Shown here piece after piece: positions 8,771 through 16,711 of a stretch of DNA of 39,553 nucleotides. Under the pieces are notes generated by a model. That model was not told the origin of the DNA and ran no database searches. It worked only from the letters and a program-made list of their open reading frames with translations. The translations under genes were made by a program, and so were the position numbers. Each line of letters starts with the position of its first letter. Positions within the stretch are counted from its first letter, which is position 1. The DNA lies in assembly GCA_016218705.1 (NCBI GenBank), contig JACRDC010000048.1, positions 1 to 39,553 of the forward strand, given 5' to 3'. Source of the DNA: Desulfarculus sp. (GTDB lineage Bacteria; Desulfobacterota; Desulfarculia; Desulfarculales; Desulfarculaceae).

Positions 8771-10156
8771 CTAGTCCTGGTGCAGGCCGCCCACCACCAT
8801 GTTGGGGATGCGCAGGGTGGGCTGGGCGTCGGCCACCGGCGAGCCCTGCCCCTCCTTGCCGCAGGTGCCCAGGCCAAAGCCCAGGTCGCTGGCCACGCGG
8901 TCAATCTGCATCAGCACCGCCGGACCGCTGCCGGTGAGCGTGGCCCCGCGCACCGGCTGGCCCACCTGGCCCTTTTCAATGAGGTAGCCCTCGGCCACCT
9001 CGAAGACGAACTCGCCGTTGACCGTGTTCACCTGGCCGCCGCCCATTTTCTTGACCAACAAGCCGCTGGGCGTGTCGCGGATGATGGCCTCGGGGTCGTC
9101 GGAACCGGGGGCGATGATGGTGTTGGTCATGCGGGGAATGGGGCGCTGGCGATAGCTCTCGCGGCGGCCGTTGCCCGTGGGCTCACCGCCCATCTTGAGC
9201 ACCGACAGCCGGTCGTTCATGTAGCCCAGGAGCACGCCGTCCTTGATGAGCACATTGCGCCGGCTGGGGGTGCCCTCGTCGTCAAAGCCCGAGGAGCCGC
9301 GCCGGCCGGCGATGGTGCCGTCGTCAATTACCGTGACCAGCGGGCTGGCCACCTGCTTGCCGATCTTGTCCTGGTAGACGCTCATGCCCTCCAGCACCAG
9401 GTCGGCCTCCAGGCCGTGGCCCACGGCCTCGTGCACCATGGTGCCCCCGGCGCTGCTGAAGAGCACCACGGGCATGGCCCCGCCCGGGGCCGGCCGGGCG
9501 GTGAGCATCATCACCGCCCGCCGGGCGGCGGCGCGGGCCACCTCCTCGGGGCCCACCGCCTCCAGCACCTCCAGCCCGCCCAGGCCGCCGGCGGTCTCGT
9601 AGCCCACCTGCATCAGGCCGTTGTCGCTGGCCACGCAGTGCACGGCCATCACCAAGTGGGCGCGCCGGTCCCAGGCCTCCACGCCCAGGGAGTTGACCAC
9701 CCGCACCTGTTGCACCCGCTCCAGGTACATCACCCGCACCTGGCGCACCCGGGGGTCCACGCCCCGGGCGGCGGCGTTGGCCGCCCGCACCATCTCCACC
9801 TTGTGGGCCGTGGCCACGTCCTGGGGGGCCTTGACCACCTGATAGACCAGGCCCGGCTCCAGGCGCCGGGCGGCCACCGGGGCCTGCCGGGGGCCTGCCG
9901 CCAGGGCCGCCAGGTTCTTGGCCAGGGGTAAAAGCCCCGCCTGGCTCAGGTCGTTGGTGTGGGCGTAGGCCGTGCGCAGGTCGTGGATCAGGCGCAGGCC
10001 GGCCCCCCGGTCCACCCCACCGATGACCTTCTCCACCTTGTTGTCGTCCATGACCACGCTAAGGCCATAGCTCTCTTCCAAGAACAGCTCGGCCATCTGC
10101 CCGGCCTTGGCCAGGGCGGCTTCCAGGACCGGGGCGGCCTCAAGCTCCAGACTCAT
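8771..10156 (-). CDS. tldD: TldD/PmbA family metallopeptidase (TldD type)
   Basis: A 461-residue protein with the TldD layout. The HExxxH zinc-binding motif is HEAVGH at 242-247, and a conserved Cys lies in GLGTCGKEGQ near the C-terminus. TldD pairs with TldE (PmbA) in a heterodimer that degrades unfolded peptides and matures microcin B17 in E. coli; the HExxxH subunit is TldD. No tldE partner lies next to it. ATG 10156 was chosen over a TTG at 10198 because the predicted promoter would start transcription near 10204, leaving almost no leader for the TTG. The gene is divergent from the rhodanese-like gene and followed 4 nt later by the BPL_N gene. Confidence 0.9.
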   Translation of the reverse strand: MSLELEAAPVLEAALAKAGQMAELFLEESYGLSVVMDDNKVEKVIGGVDRGAGLRLIHDLRTAYAHTNDLSQAGLLPLAKNLAALAAGPRQAPVAARRLEPGLVYQVVKAPQDVATAHKVEMVRAANAAARGVDPRVRQVRVMYLERVQQVRVVNSLGVEAWDRRAHLVMAVHCVASDNGLMQVGYETAGGLGGLEVLEAVGPEEVARAAARRAVMMLTARPAPGGAMPVVLFSSAGGTMVHEAVGHGLEADLVLEGMSVYQDKIGKQVASPLVTVIDDGTIAGRRGSSGFDDEGTPSRRNVLIKDGVLLGYMNDRLSVLKMGGEPTGNGRRESYRQRPIPRMTNTIIAPGSDDPEAIIRDTPSGLLVKKMGGGQVNTVNGEFVFEVAEGYLIEKGQVGQPVRGATLTGSGPAVLMQIDRVASDLGFGLGTCGKEGQGSPVADAQPTLRIPNMVVGGLHQD

Positions 10157-10210
10157 GGGATTTTCCAGTGCCGTGCCGGCATAAGTGGTGAATATCAATG
10201 GCTAGTACGA

Positions 10211-10239
10211 ACCATAGCACGCCCGGGGGCCAGGGTCAA
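10211..10239 (-). promoter_or_regulatory. Promoter of the tldD operon
   Basis: On the minus strand TTGACC (10239-10234), a 17-nt spacer and TATGGT (10216-10211) match sigma-70 consensus at 5/6 and 4/6 positions. It lies about 55 nt before ATG 10156. Confidence 0.6.
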
Positions 10240-10254
10240 ATGGGCTGCCACGCG

Positions 10255-10283
10255 TTGACAACCCGGCGGGTCTTGCGTAACAT
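10255..10283 (+). promoter_or_regulatory. Promoter of the rhodanese-like gene
   Basis: A perfect TTGACA (10255-10260), a 17-nt spacer and TAACAT (10278-10283, 4/6). It lies about 40 nt before ATG 10323 and back to back with the tldD promoter, so the -35 boxes are only about 15 nt apart. Confidence 0.65.
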
Positions 10284-10322
10284 CACCTTGAAAATCATGG
10301 GAATTCAACAGGGGAGCCCGCC

Positions 10323-10958
10323 ATGCGCCCAATCCTAGCCAGCCTGACGGCCCTGATTTTGCTCCTAGCGTGCGCCCTGCCCGCGCCGGCCCGCGAGGCC
10401 TCCCGCGCCAGCACCATCGAGGCCCTGGAGGCCTGGGAAATGCTGGGCCAGGACCCCAAGGGCACCTTCCTGATAGACGCCCGCAACCGCGCCGAGTACA
10501 TGCTCCTGGGCCACCCGCCCCAGGCCTACAACGTGCCCTGGCGCTTTATGACCAACGACTTCCAGGTGCAGGACGGCCCCTTCCAGGGCGGCAAGGCCCC
10601 CTACACCGGCTATCAGGTCAGCCTGGAGCCCAACCCCGACTTCGTGGGCGTGGTGCAGTCCCTGTTCAAGCCCGAGGACCGCCTGATCGTGCTCAGCAGC
10701 GACGGCGACGAGGGCGCCGACGCGGCCGACGCCCTGGTCAAGGCCGGCTTCAAGCGGGTGTACAACATCCGCCACGGCTTCTGGGGCGATCCCCTGCGCT
10801 CCAAGGAACAGGACAAGCTGGCCGAGCGGCACTCGCCCCACCACGGCCAGCGCGGCCGGGTCAACGGCTGGGTCTACTGGGGCCTGCCCGTGGTCTACGC
10901 CATGGACCCCCGCTACGTCTACCCGCCGGACCTGAAGCGCATGCAGACCTTCAAGTAA
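10323..10958 (+). CDS. Exported rhodanese-fold protein lacking the catalytic Cys
   Basis: A 211-residue protein with an N-terminal export signal (LTALILLLACALPAPA). Cleavage could be by signal peptidase I after APA, or, less likely, at a lipobox LLAC (Cys17). The rest follows a rhodanese domain: FLIDARNRAEYMLLGH, an AYNVPW turn, and LIVLSSDGDEGADAADALVKAGFKRVYNIRHGFWGD. At the active-site loop, where sulfurtransferases have Cys (usually C-x-x-G-x-R/T), this protein has SSDGDEG, so classical thiosulfate sulfurtransferase chemistry is not expected. It may bind ligands or act as a structural domain. GGGGAG lies 7 nt upstream of ATG 10323. Probably monocistronic; a repeat pair follows. Confidence 0.8.
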   Translation: MRPILASLTALILLLACALPAPAREASRASTIEALEAWEMLGQDPKGTFLIDARNRAEYMLLGHPPQAYNVPWRFMTNDFQVQDGPFQGGKAPYTGYQVSLEPNPDFVGVVQSLFKPEDRLIVLSSDGDEGADAADALVKAGFKRVYNIRHGFWGDPLRSKEQDKLAERHSPHHGQRGRVNGWVYWGLPVVYAMDPRYVYPPDLKRMQTFK

Positions 10959-11001
10959 GGGCCGGCTTCATATAGCGCCGCCGACGTTCTCGCGGAAACC
11001 C

Positions 11002-11087
11002 ACGGGCGGGGAAAAACCCGCCCCTACACCAATAAAAGACTATGAGATCGAGATATTAATGTAGGGGCGGGGTTTATCCCCGCCCGT
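11002..11087. repeat. Inverted pair of REP-like palindromes (REPIN-like)
   Basis: The left unit at 11002-11028 is acgggcggggaaaaacccg... ending ctaca. The right unit at 11059-11087 is atgtaggggcggggtttatc... ending cccgt. The ctacat ends face inwards, as at 5914-6002. A short hairpin tgcccc/ggggca follows at 11104-11120, just before the stop of the minus-strand gene at 11126. The block fills most of the gap between the convergent genes. Confidence 0.8.
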
Positions 11088-11125
11088 CTTGCTTGAGCTT
11101 TTTATGCCCCGTGGGGGGCACCCCC

Positions 11126-12355
11126 CTACCACGCCGCCAGTACCGGGCATGACCCCGCCGGCCAACGGGCCGGCCAGTCCCCCAGGCTGGGCAGACCCTG
11201 GTCGTCGCCGCCGGCCAAGAGGCCCAGGGCCTGGCCGCGCTTCAGCCCCGGCAGGGCCAGGATGCTAAGCCCCCGGCTGGGGGGGCCGGCGGCCACGCCC
11301 AGGGCCTCCAGGTGGCTGGCCAGGGACTGGGAGAGCATGCGCGCCGGGGCGGCCAGTTCGGCGCGCAGACCGGCGGACCAGGGCTCCGTGGCCAGGCGCC
11401 CCAGCAGGTTGGCCAGGCCCTGGCGCATCTGGCTGAGCACGCCATCCTGGTCCAGGGACTCACCCAGTTGGATGAGTTCTTCGCCGGTCAGGTGCCCCAG
11501 GCCGGGCAGCAGCAGGCGGGCCGCCTCCTGGGCCAGGGGGCTGTCGGCGGCGGGCTCGAACCCCTGGGGCGGCCAGGCGGGCATGGTCTCGGCCCCAGCC
11601 GGCGAGCGCCCGGCCTGGTCGGCGGGCAGCAGCCGGCGGTTGGCCGTGGCCAGCAGCCAGCCCACGGCCTCCAGGTCGCCACTGGCCAGCCAGGTTTCCG
11701 CCAGATCGGCCCGCCGGGCCAGATCGGCCCAGGCCCCCAGGCGGCGCGCCAAGTGGCGGTCCACGGCCAGGTCGTAGTCCAAAGGCGGCAGCTTCTGCCA
11801 GAAGGGCTCCTCGTAGTCCGCCGGCAGCACGTCCTCCTCCTCCAGGCCGATGATCTGGGCCAGGCGGTCCTGGCCCTGCTCCACCCTGGCCTGAAGCTCC
11901 TCCATCTGGGCCGCCTCCTGGTCCTTGAGCTGCATCAGGCGCAGGAACAGGTCGCCGCTTAGCCCGGATACGGCCTCCAGGAGGGGCTTGGCCGAGGGCT
12001 GGCCGCCTTTAATGCCCTGGCGCAGCTCGCGGTAGGACTCGCGGTCGGGGCTGGGCAGCTCCAGGCCGGCCTTCAAGGCCTCGGCCAGGCCGCTGCCCTT
12101 GTGCTGGGCGGCCCAGGCCTCCCACTGGCGCAAGGCGCGGTCCAGTTCGCGTGCCTGGGCCCCCTGGCCGGCGGTGGGGTCGGCCGGCGGGCGCAGGACC
12201 TCCACCAGGCCGGCGGCCATCAGCGGCGAGGCCGTTGGCGCGCCCCCCAGGCCGGCGGGCTCCAGGACCCGCACCGGCTGGCACAGGGGCCACAGCATGC
12301 CAAACAGGGAGCGGCGCAGGGCGGTCTGGGGGAACACCAGGACGGGTACTTGCAT
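11126..12355 (-). CDS. Uncharacterised 409-residue helical protein
   Basis: I do not recognise a domain. The frame has normal codon bias over 409 codons. The N-terminus (MQVPVLVFPQTALRRSLFGMLWPL) is weakly hydrophobic but not a clear signal peptide. A central region (about residues 140-185) is charged and likely coiled coil (LMQLKDQEAAQMEELQARVEQGQDRLAQIIG). Motifs such as LLPGLGHLTGEELIQLGESL and LSILALPGLKRGQALGLLAG are visible but unassigned. ATG 12355 follows a weak AGG. A candidate promoter lies at 12440-12467. The stop codon lies in the repeated motif downstream of several minus-strand genes here. Confidence 0.65.
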   Translation of the reverse strand: MQVPVLVFPQTALRRSLFGMLWPLCQPVRVLEPAGLGGAPTASPLMAAGLVEVLRPPADPTAGQGAQARELDRALRQWEAWAAQHKGSGLAEALKAGLELPSPDRESYRELRQGIKGGQPSAKPLLEAVSGLSGDLFLRLMQLKDQEAAQMEELQARVEQGQDRLAQIIGLEEEDVLPADYEEPFWQKLPPLDYDLAVDRHLARRLGAWADLARRADLAETWLASGDLEAVGWLLATANRRLLPADQAGRSPAGAETMPAWPPQGFEPAADSPLAQEAARLLLPGLGHLTGEELIQLGESLDQDGVLSQMRQGLANLLGRLATEPWSAGLRAELAAPARMLSQSLASHLEALGVAAGPPSRGLSILALPGLKRGQALGLLAGGDDQGLPSLGDWPARWPAGSCPVLAAW

Positions 12356-12439
12356 GGGCTGGCCTTTCGGTGGTCCGCCACGCCCGGGGGGCGGCGGGAT
12401 GGCGCTGTCCAGTGCCGGCGGGCGGCGGGGCTTTCTTCA

Positions 12440-12467
12440 TTTCTAGCAAATTCGGCTGGGGCGTCAA
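12440..12467 (-). promoter_or_regulatory. Candidate promoter of the 409-residue protein gene
   Basis: On the minus strand TTGACG (12467-12462), a 16-nt spacer and TAGAAA (12445-12440). Matches are 5/6 and 4/6. The leader to ATG 12355 would be about 78 nt. Confidence 0.45.
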
Positions 12468-12485
12468 GCCCGGGGCGCGGCGGCG

Positions 12486-12514
12486 GTGACTGGCCGGCCG
12501 GGGTGTGCTATGTT
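12486..12514 (+). promoter_or_regulatory. Candidate promoter of the 77-residue protein gene
   Basis: GTGACT (12486-12491), a 17-nt spacer and TATGTT (12509-12514), 4/6 at each box. It is divergent from the promoter at 12440-12467. The leader to ATG 12574 would be about 53 nt. Confidence 0.4.
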
Positions 12515-12573
12515 TTTCGGCACGCCGCTGGGCGGCGGTCAACCATGGGGTTTCGGCCCGACCTGGAGGGGTC

Positions 12574-12807
12574 ATGGAACAGCGTATCTTCGAGATGGGC
12601 CTGTCGGTGCCGGCCACCAGCCTCTATCTGCTGCTGGTGGCGCTCTCCGATGGCGGCGCGACCTTGAACCGCGCCAACGCCCTGAACTTCTGGAACCTGG
12701 CCCCCAAGGACCTGGACCTGGCCTTCACCGAACTGGTGCTGCGCCGCATCGCCGGCGCCGACCCGGACACCACCTGGTTCATCCGTCCCACGGCGGAGTG
12801 GCAGTAG
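12574..12807 (+). CDS. Small uncharacterised protein, 77 residues
   Basis: A 77-residue protein starting MEQRIFEMGLSVPATSLYLL, directly preceded by a good Shine-Dalgarno (GGAGGGG). It has a hydrophobic helix (TSLYLLLVALSDGGA) followed by a charged helix (APKDLDLAFTELVLRRIAG), and reads like a compact helical domain rather than a membrane protein. Family unknown. It ends 104 nt before the convergent DUF493 gene; the gap holds a perfect 16-bp palindrome. Good start and codon use make it likely real. Confidence 0.65.
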   Translation: MEQRIFEMGLSVPATSLYLLLVALSDGGATLNRANALNFWNLAPKDLDLAFTELVLRRIAGADPDTTWFIRPTAEWQ

Positions 12808-12895
12808 CCCTTCTTTGTTGGTTCGCTCGGCAAGCCCTCCACGGGAGCCGGCAAGGCCGGTCAGGACACAACCTATCCCGACCCGTCTATGCCCA

Positions 12896-12911
12896 GCCGG
12901 GGGCCCCCGGC
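12896..12911. terminator. Perfect GC palindrome between convergent genes
   Basis: gccgggggcccccggc is a perfect 16-bp palindrome ending one base before the DUF493 stop at 12912. It could form a hairpin or cruciform and limit read-through from both sides. It lacks a T run, so it is not a classical intrinsic terminator. Confidence 0.4.
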
Positions 12912-13247
12912 CTAGACCAGGACCACCACGCCCTGAACCTGCTTGAGCGCCGCGTAGATGGCCAGCACCTGGGCCGCGCCGCTCACGGCCACCTCCAGGG
13001 TCACGGCCAAATAGCGCCCCCCAGAGGAGGGCCGGCAGCGGGCCTGGACCTGGGCAGCGGCCGTGGCCCCCAGGGCGCCTTGGGCCGCCTGGCACACCTG
13101 GGACTCAAAGTCCGGGCCGGCGAAGCCGATGACCTTGAACATATACTCGCAGGGAAATTGGTGATATCTTTCCAAAAGCTCCCGGGCGTCCTGGCCTTGC
13201 CGGGCGCCGTGGCAGCCGCATGCGCACTCGTCCATGGCGTCAACCAT
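12912..13247 (-). CDS. DUF493 (YbeD-like) family protein with Cys-rich N-terminus
   Basis: A 111-residue protein. The C-terminal ~80 residues fit DUF493/YbeD, an ACT-like alpha/beta fold: YHQFPCEYMFKVIGFAGPDFESQV, then RPSSGGRYLAVTLEVAVSGAAQVLAIYAAL. In E. coli YbeD sits near lipoate genes and its function is unclear. The N-terminus adds DECACGCHG, a cluster of three Cys and a His that is not part of the core family and might bind metal. ATG 13247 is used; ATG 13235 is also possible, and neither has a strong Shine-Dalgarno. It is divergent from the ferredoxin oxidoreductase operon. Confidence 0.75.
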   Translation of the reverse strand: MVDAMDECACGCHGARQGQDARELLERYHQFPCEYMFKVIGFAGPDFESQVCQAAQGALGATAAAQVQARCRPSSGGRYLAVTLEVAVSGAAQVLAIYAALKQVQGVVVLV

Positions 13248-13348
13248 TTTTTAAGTCATGACAATGAGTTCACCAACCGAGGCCCACTGTGCAATGGTAG
13301 CCGGCGGTGGCGGCGCTGTCAAACCATGGCTGTAACGCAGCCGGCGCC

Positions 13349-13377
13349 TTGACATGCCCAGCACCCTCTGTTAGTAA
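13349..13377 (+). promoter_or_regulatory. Candidate promoter of the 2-oxoacid:ferredoxin oxidoreductase operon
   Basis: A perfect -35 TTGACA (13349-13354), a 17-nt spacer and TAGTAA (13372-13377, 3/6). The leader to ATG 13439 would be about 55 nt. It is the only good match upstream of the operon. Confidence 0.45.
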
Positions 13378-13438
13378 GGAATTCTTTTGCGAAACAGCCG
13401 TTGCCGGCCAGGTTAGGCCAAAAAACGCGGAGATGCCC

Positions 13439-13660
13439 ATGGCCAAAGGCGAGATAAAGATCAACCGCGAGAAATGCAAGGGCTGCCAGCTCTGCATGGC
13501 GTTTTGCCCCAAGAAGCGCATCGCGGTGAGCACGGCCCTGAACGAGAAGGGCTATTACCCGGCCGAGTTCTGCCAGGCCGAGGGCAAGGAGGGCTGCACG
13601 GGTTGCACCATGTGCGCCACGGTCTGCCCGGACCTGGCCATAGAGGTGTACCGTGGCTAG
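13439..13660 (+). CDS. vorD: 2-oxoacid:ferredoxin oxidoreductase delta subunit (2[4Fe-4S] ferredoxin)
   Basis: A 73-residue dicluster ferredoxin. Cluster motif I is C13-x2-C16-x2-C19-x3-C23-P; motif II is C53-x2-C56-x2-C59-x3-C63-P. An additional Cys45 lies between them. It passes electrons from the TPP-containing subunit to soluble ferredoxin. ATG 13439 has GGAG six bases upstream; an alternative ATG at 13433 lacks a usable ribosome site. Its stop overlaps the GTG start of the next gene by 8 nt, showing translational coupling. The symbol is given by operon position; a kor (2-oxoglutarate) assignment is also possible. Confidence 0.85.
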   Translation: MAKGEIKINREKCKGCQLCMAFCPKKRIAVSTALNEKGYYPAEFCQAEGKEGCTGCTMCATVCPDLAIEVYRG

Positions 13661-14762
13661 ACAACTGATGCGGGGCAATCATGCGTTGGGCGAGGCGGCG
13701 GTGCGCGCCGGCTGCCGCTACTACTTCGGCTACCCAATCACCCCCCAGAACGAGGTGCCCGAGTACATGTCGGGCCGGCTCTTGGAGGTGGGGGGCACCT
13801 TCGTGCAGGCCGAGAGCGAGCTGGCCAGCATCAACATGGTCATCGGCGCCTCCATGGCCGGCGGCCGGGTGATGACCAGCTCATCTAGCCCGGGCATCAG
13901 CCTCAAGCAGGAGGGCATCAGCTACCTGGCCGGCCTGGAGCTGCCGGCGGTGATCGTCAACATGACCCGTGGCGGCCCCGGCCTGGGCAACATCGCCCCG
14001 GCCCAGAGCGACTATTTCCAGGCCACCCGGGGCGGCGGCCACGGCGACTACCGCTGCATCGTGCTGGCCCCGGCCTCCTGCCAGGAGCTCTGCGACCTGA
14101 CCATCAAGGCCTTCGACCTGGCCGACAAGTACCGCAACCCGGTGATGATCCTGGGCGACGGCATGATCGGCCAGATGATGGAGCCTGTTGAGTTCCCCGA
14201 GATGACCGACCTGGCCAGCCTGCCGGCCAAGGACTGGACGCTCACCGGCGCCGCCGGCCGGCCCCAGCGCACCATCCTCTCGCTCTTGTTGGACCCCAAG
14301 GTCCTGGAGAACCACAACTACAAGCTCGTCCGCAAGTACGACGCCGTGACCCTGGCCGAAACCGACTGGGACACCTACCTCTGCGAGGACGCCCGCCTGG
14401 TCATCGTGGCTTTCGGCACCTCGGCGCGCATCGCCAAGGGCGCCATCAAGCGGGTGCGCGAGATGGGGCTCAAGGTGGGGCTGTTCCGGCCCAAGAGCCT
14501 GTGGCCCTTCCCCACGAAGCCCCTGGAGGAGCTTAGCCGGGTGGTGCGGCATCTGTTGGTCTTCGAGATGAACTCGGGCCAGATGGTGGAGGACGTGCGG
14601 TTGGCGGTCAACGGCCAGGCCCAGGTGCACTTCTACGGCCGGCCCGGCGGCGTGGTGCCCACCCCCGAGGAGATCGCCCACCAGATCAGCCACTACTACT
14701 ACGGCGCCCACCTCAACGAGGACGGCCCCTCTCGCGCGCGCCTGGTGGGAGGACTGTCATGA
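13653..14762 (+). CDS. vorB: 2-oxoacid:ferredoxin oxidoreductase alpha subunit (VorB/KorA-like)
   Basis: A 369-residue subunit of the enzyme that oxidatively decarboxylates a 2-oxoacid (branched-chain 2-oxoisovalerate or 2-oxoglutarate) with CoA, reducing ferredoxin. It carries the pyrimidine-binding domain of the TPP pair ([14 protein letters not shown] at 26-39, with [32 protein letters not shown]). A C-terminal transketolase-like domain follows ([23 protein letters not shown] and [16 protein letters not shown]). Start GTG 13653 has AGAGGTG upstream and overlaps the ferredoxin gene. It overlaps the beta subunit gene by 4 nt (ATGA). The sequence looks most like the VorB group, but substrate cannot be fixed by eye. 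Confidence 0.88.
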   Translation: MARQLMRGNHALGEAAVRAGCRYYFGYPITPQNEVPEYMSGRLLEVGGTFVQAESELASINMVIGASMAGGRVMTSSSSPGISLKQEGISYLAGLELPAVIVNMTRGGPGLGNIAPAQSDYFQATRGGGHGDYRCIVLAPASCQELCDLTIKAFDLADKYRNPVMILGDGMIGQMMEPVEFPEMTDLASLPAKDWTLTGAAGRPQRTILSLLLDPKVLENHNYKLVRKYDAVTLAETDWDTYLCEDARLVIVAFGTSARIAKGAIKRVREMGLKVGLFRPKSLWPFPTKPLEELSRVVRHLLVFEMNSGQMVEDVRLAVNGQAQVHFYGRPGGVVPTPEEIAHQISHYYYGAHLNEDGPSRARLVGGLS

Positions 14763-15526
14763 AGCAGGTATTCAAGACCCCCCAGAGCCTCAAGCCGGCC
14801 ATCTTTCACTACTGCCCCGGCTGCGGCCATTCCATCATCCACCGCCTGGTGGCCGAGGCCATAGACGAACTGGGCATCCGCGAGCGCTGCATCGGCGTGC
14901 CGCCGGCCGGCTGCGCGGTGCTGGCCTACAACTACTTCGACGTGGACATGGGCGAGGCCCCCCACGGCCGGGCCCTGGCCGTGGCCACCGGCATCAAGCG
15001 GGTGCTGCCCGACCGGGTGGTCTTCACCTACCAGGGCGACGGCGACATCGCCGCCATCGGCACCGCCGAGACCATCCACGCCGCCAACCGCGGCGAGAAG
15101 ATCACGGCCATCTTCGTCAACAACGCCACCTACGGCATGACCGGCGGCCAGATGGCCCCCACCACCCTGGTGGGCATGGGCTCCACCACCACCCCCAAGG
15201 GGCGCGTGGCGGCCCGCGACGGGGCGCCCCTGGACCTGACACAGATGCTCGCCGTGGCCAAGGGCAGCGTGTACCTGGAGCGGGTGACGGTCAACTCGCC
15301 CCAGGCCATCAAGAAGGCCGGCAAGGCCATCAAGAAGGCCTTCCAGGTGCAACTTGACGGCCTGGGCTTCGCCCTGGTGGAGGTGCTCTCGCCCTGCCCC
15401 ACCAACTGGAAGATGAGCCCCGTGGACTCCTTCAAGTGGATTGACAGCACCATGGCCCAGGTCTTCCCCCTGGGAGTCATCAAGGACGAGACCGGCTACC
15501 AGGAAGCCAAGGGGGGAGGCGAATAA
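14759..15526 (+). CDS. vorA: 2-oxoacid:ferredoxin oxidoreductase beta subunit (TPP-binding)
   Basis: A 255-residue catalytic beta subunit. It has the Fe-S/TPP region CPGCGH at 19-24, the TPP/Mg motif GDGD (93-96) ending in NN (121-122), and [16 protein letters not shown]. It binds thiamine diphosphate with the alpha subunit and performs decarboxylation. The ATG overlaps the alpha stop by 4 nt and the TAA overlaps the next ATG by 1 nt. Length is normal for the two-subunit-type VorA/KorB. Confidence 0.88.
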   Translation: MKQVFKTPQSLKPAIFHYCPGCGHSIIHRLVAEAIDELGIRERCIGVPPAGCAVLAYNYFDVDMGEAPHGRALAVATGIKRVLPDRVVFTYQGDGDIAAIGTAETIHAANRGEKITAIFVNNATYGMTGGQMAPTTLVGMGSTTTPKGRVAARDGAPLDLTQMLAVAKGSVYLERVTVNSPQAIKKAGKAIKKAFQVQLDGLGFALVEVLSPCPTNWKMSPVDSFKWIDSTMAQVFPLGVIKDETGYQEAKGGGE

Positions 15527-16098
15527 TGACCATCAAGAGCGTATTCGCCGGCTTCGGCGGCCAAGGCGTGCTGATGATGGGCTACATGCTGGCCCTGACC
15601 GCCATGCGCCAGGGCAAGAACGTCACCTACCTGCCCTCCTACGGGGCCGAGGTGCGCGGCGGCACGGCCAACTGCACGGTGGTGGTCAGCGACGACGAGA
15701 TCGCCAGCCCCGTGGCCAGTAGCCCCGACATCGCCGTGGTGATGAACAACCCCAGCCTCTTGAAGTATGCCAACCTGGTGCGCCCCGGGGGCATCATGCT
15801 GGTCAACAGCACCCTGGTGGGCAGCGTGGTCAACCGCCAGGACCTTAACGTGGTCAAGGTGCCGGCCACCGACCTGGCCCACGAGTTGGGCGAGGACCGT
15901 TCGGCCAACGTGGTGATGATGGGCGCTTTCGCCCAGGCCACCGGGGTCTTGAGCTTGGAGGCCTTCTCCGAGGCCCTGGCCGAGACCAATCTGGGCAAAA
16001 AGCCCAAGGTCCTGGAGTTGAATCGCCACGCCCTGCAAGTCGGCGCCGACAGCGCCCGCCAGGCCCTGGAGGCCGCCAGGAGCGCCGCGTCAAAATAG
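15526..16098 (+). CDS. vorC: 2-oxoacid:ferredoxin oxidoreductase gamma subunit
   Basis: A 190-residue gamma subunit typical of pyruvate/2-oxoacid:ferredoxin oxidoreductases. It has an N-terminal GFGGQGVLMMG loop (9-19), then SYGAEVRGGTANCTVVVSD, both family hallmarks, and the usual C-terminal helices. It contributes to CoA binding and assembly of the complex. It shares one base with the beta gene stop and is the last core gene of the operon; the ACT gene follows after 100 nt. Confidence 0.88.
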   Translation: MTIKSVFAGFGGQGVLMMGYMLALTAMRQGKNVTYLPSYGAEVRGGTANCTVVVSDDEIASPVASSPDIAVVMNNPSLLKYANLVRPGGIMLVNSTLVGSVVNRQDLNVVKVPATDLAHELGEDRSANVVMMGAFAQATGVLSLEAFSEALAETNLGKKPKVLELNRHALQVGADSARQALEAARSAASK

Positions 16099-16198
16099 CG
16101 AGGCACCGCCCAGCGTAGCCGGGACGGCCAGCCCACCGGCAGCGCCACAAGGGGAAAAGGACTTTAGGCTCACAAAGCCCTAGCAAGGAGAAGCCGGC

Positions 16199-16636
16199 AT
16201 GACCGTCAAGCAGATTTGCATAAGCATGGCCAACCAGCCCGGCCAACTGGCCAAGGTCAGCGAGCTCATGGGCGAGGCGGGCGTCAACATCATCGCCCTG
16301 TTCGTCACCACCTCCACCCCGGCCGGCGAGGGCCTTTTGTACTTCGTGCCCGACAACCCGGACAAGGCGGCCAACATTCTGGCCAGCCAGGGCCTGGAGG
16401 CCAAGATCAACGAAGTGATCGCCGCCGAGACCCCCCACCACGCCGGCGGCCTGCTGGCCGTGCTCAACCCCTTGAAGCGCGCCGGGGTCAACCTGGAATA
16501 CCTCTACCCGGCCATCCAGACTGGCGAGGCCACCATTCTCATCCTGGGGGTGGGACCGCAGCAGATCGGCCAGGCCGTGGAGGCCTTGAAGAAAGACTGG
16601 ATCCGTCTCTTCGGCGAAGAACTCTACAACATGTAA
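16199..16636 (+). CDS. Tandem ACT-domain protein, probably amino-acid binding
   Basis: A 145-residue protein with two ACT-type beta-alpha-beta-beta-alpha-beta units. Unit 1 is about 1-70 (VKQICISMANQPGQLAKVSELMGEAGVNIIAL). Unit 2 is about 75-145 (HHAGGLLAVLNPLKRAGVNLEYLYPA). The DQPGxL-like loop (NQPGQLAKV) is where ACT domains bind amino acids. A strong AAGGAG lies upstream of ATG 16199. Stand-alone ACT proteins often sit beside indolepyruvate or 2-oxoacid ferredoxin oxidoreductase genes in anaerobes; sensing a branched-chain or aromatic amino acid is a reasonable inference. It is followed by a terminator. Confidence 0.82.
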   Translation: MTVKQICISMANQPGQLAKVSELMGEAGVNIIALFVTTSTPAGEGLLYFVPDNPDKAANILASQGLEAKINEVIAAETPHHAGGLLAVLNPLKRAGVNLEYLYPAIQTGEATILILGVGPQQIGQAVEALKKDWIRLFGEELYNM

Positions 16637-16661
16637 CCGCACCCGCCGCCGAGACAACCCA

Positions 16662-16692
16662 AAGGGGGCGCCTCCTGCCGGAGCGCCCCCTT
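16662..16692. terminator. Terminator between convergent ACT and CheW/CZB genes
   Basis: The stem aagggggcgc(c)tcc / ggagcgcccccttg (16662-16692) has one bulged C and a short tgcc loop. It lies between convergent genes ending at 16636 and 16712 and could act in both directions. Confidence 0.7.
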
Positions 16693-16711
16693 GCTTTGTC
16701 CGCGCCGCTGG

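Noticed and set aside
13248-13438. Riboswitch or ncRNA in the divergent DUF493/ferredoxin gap
   Set aside because: Only GC-rich direct and inverted bits were seen; no known riboswitch core could be recognised.
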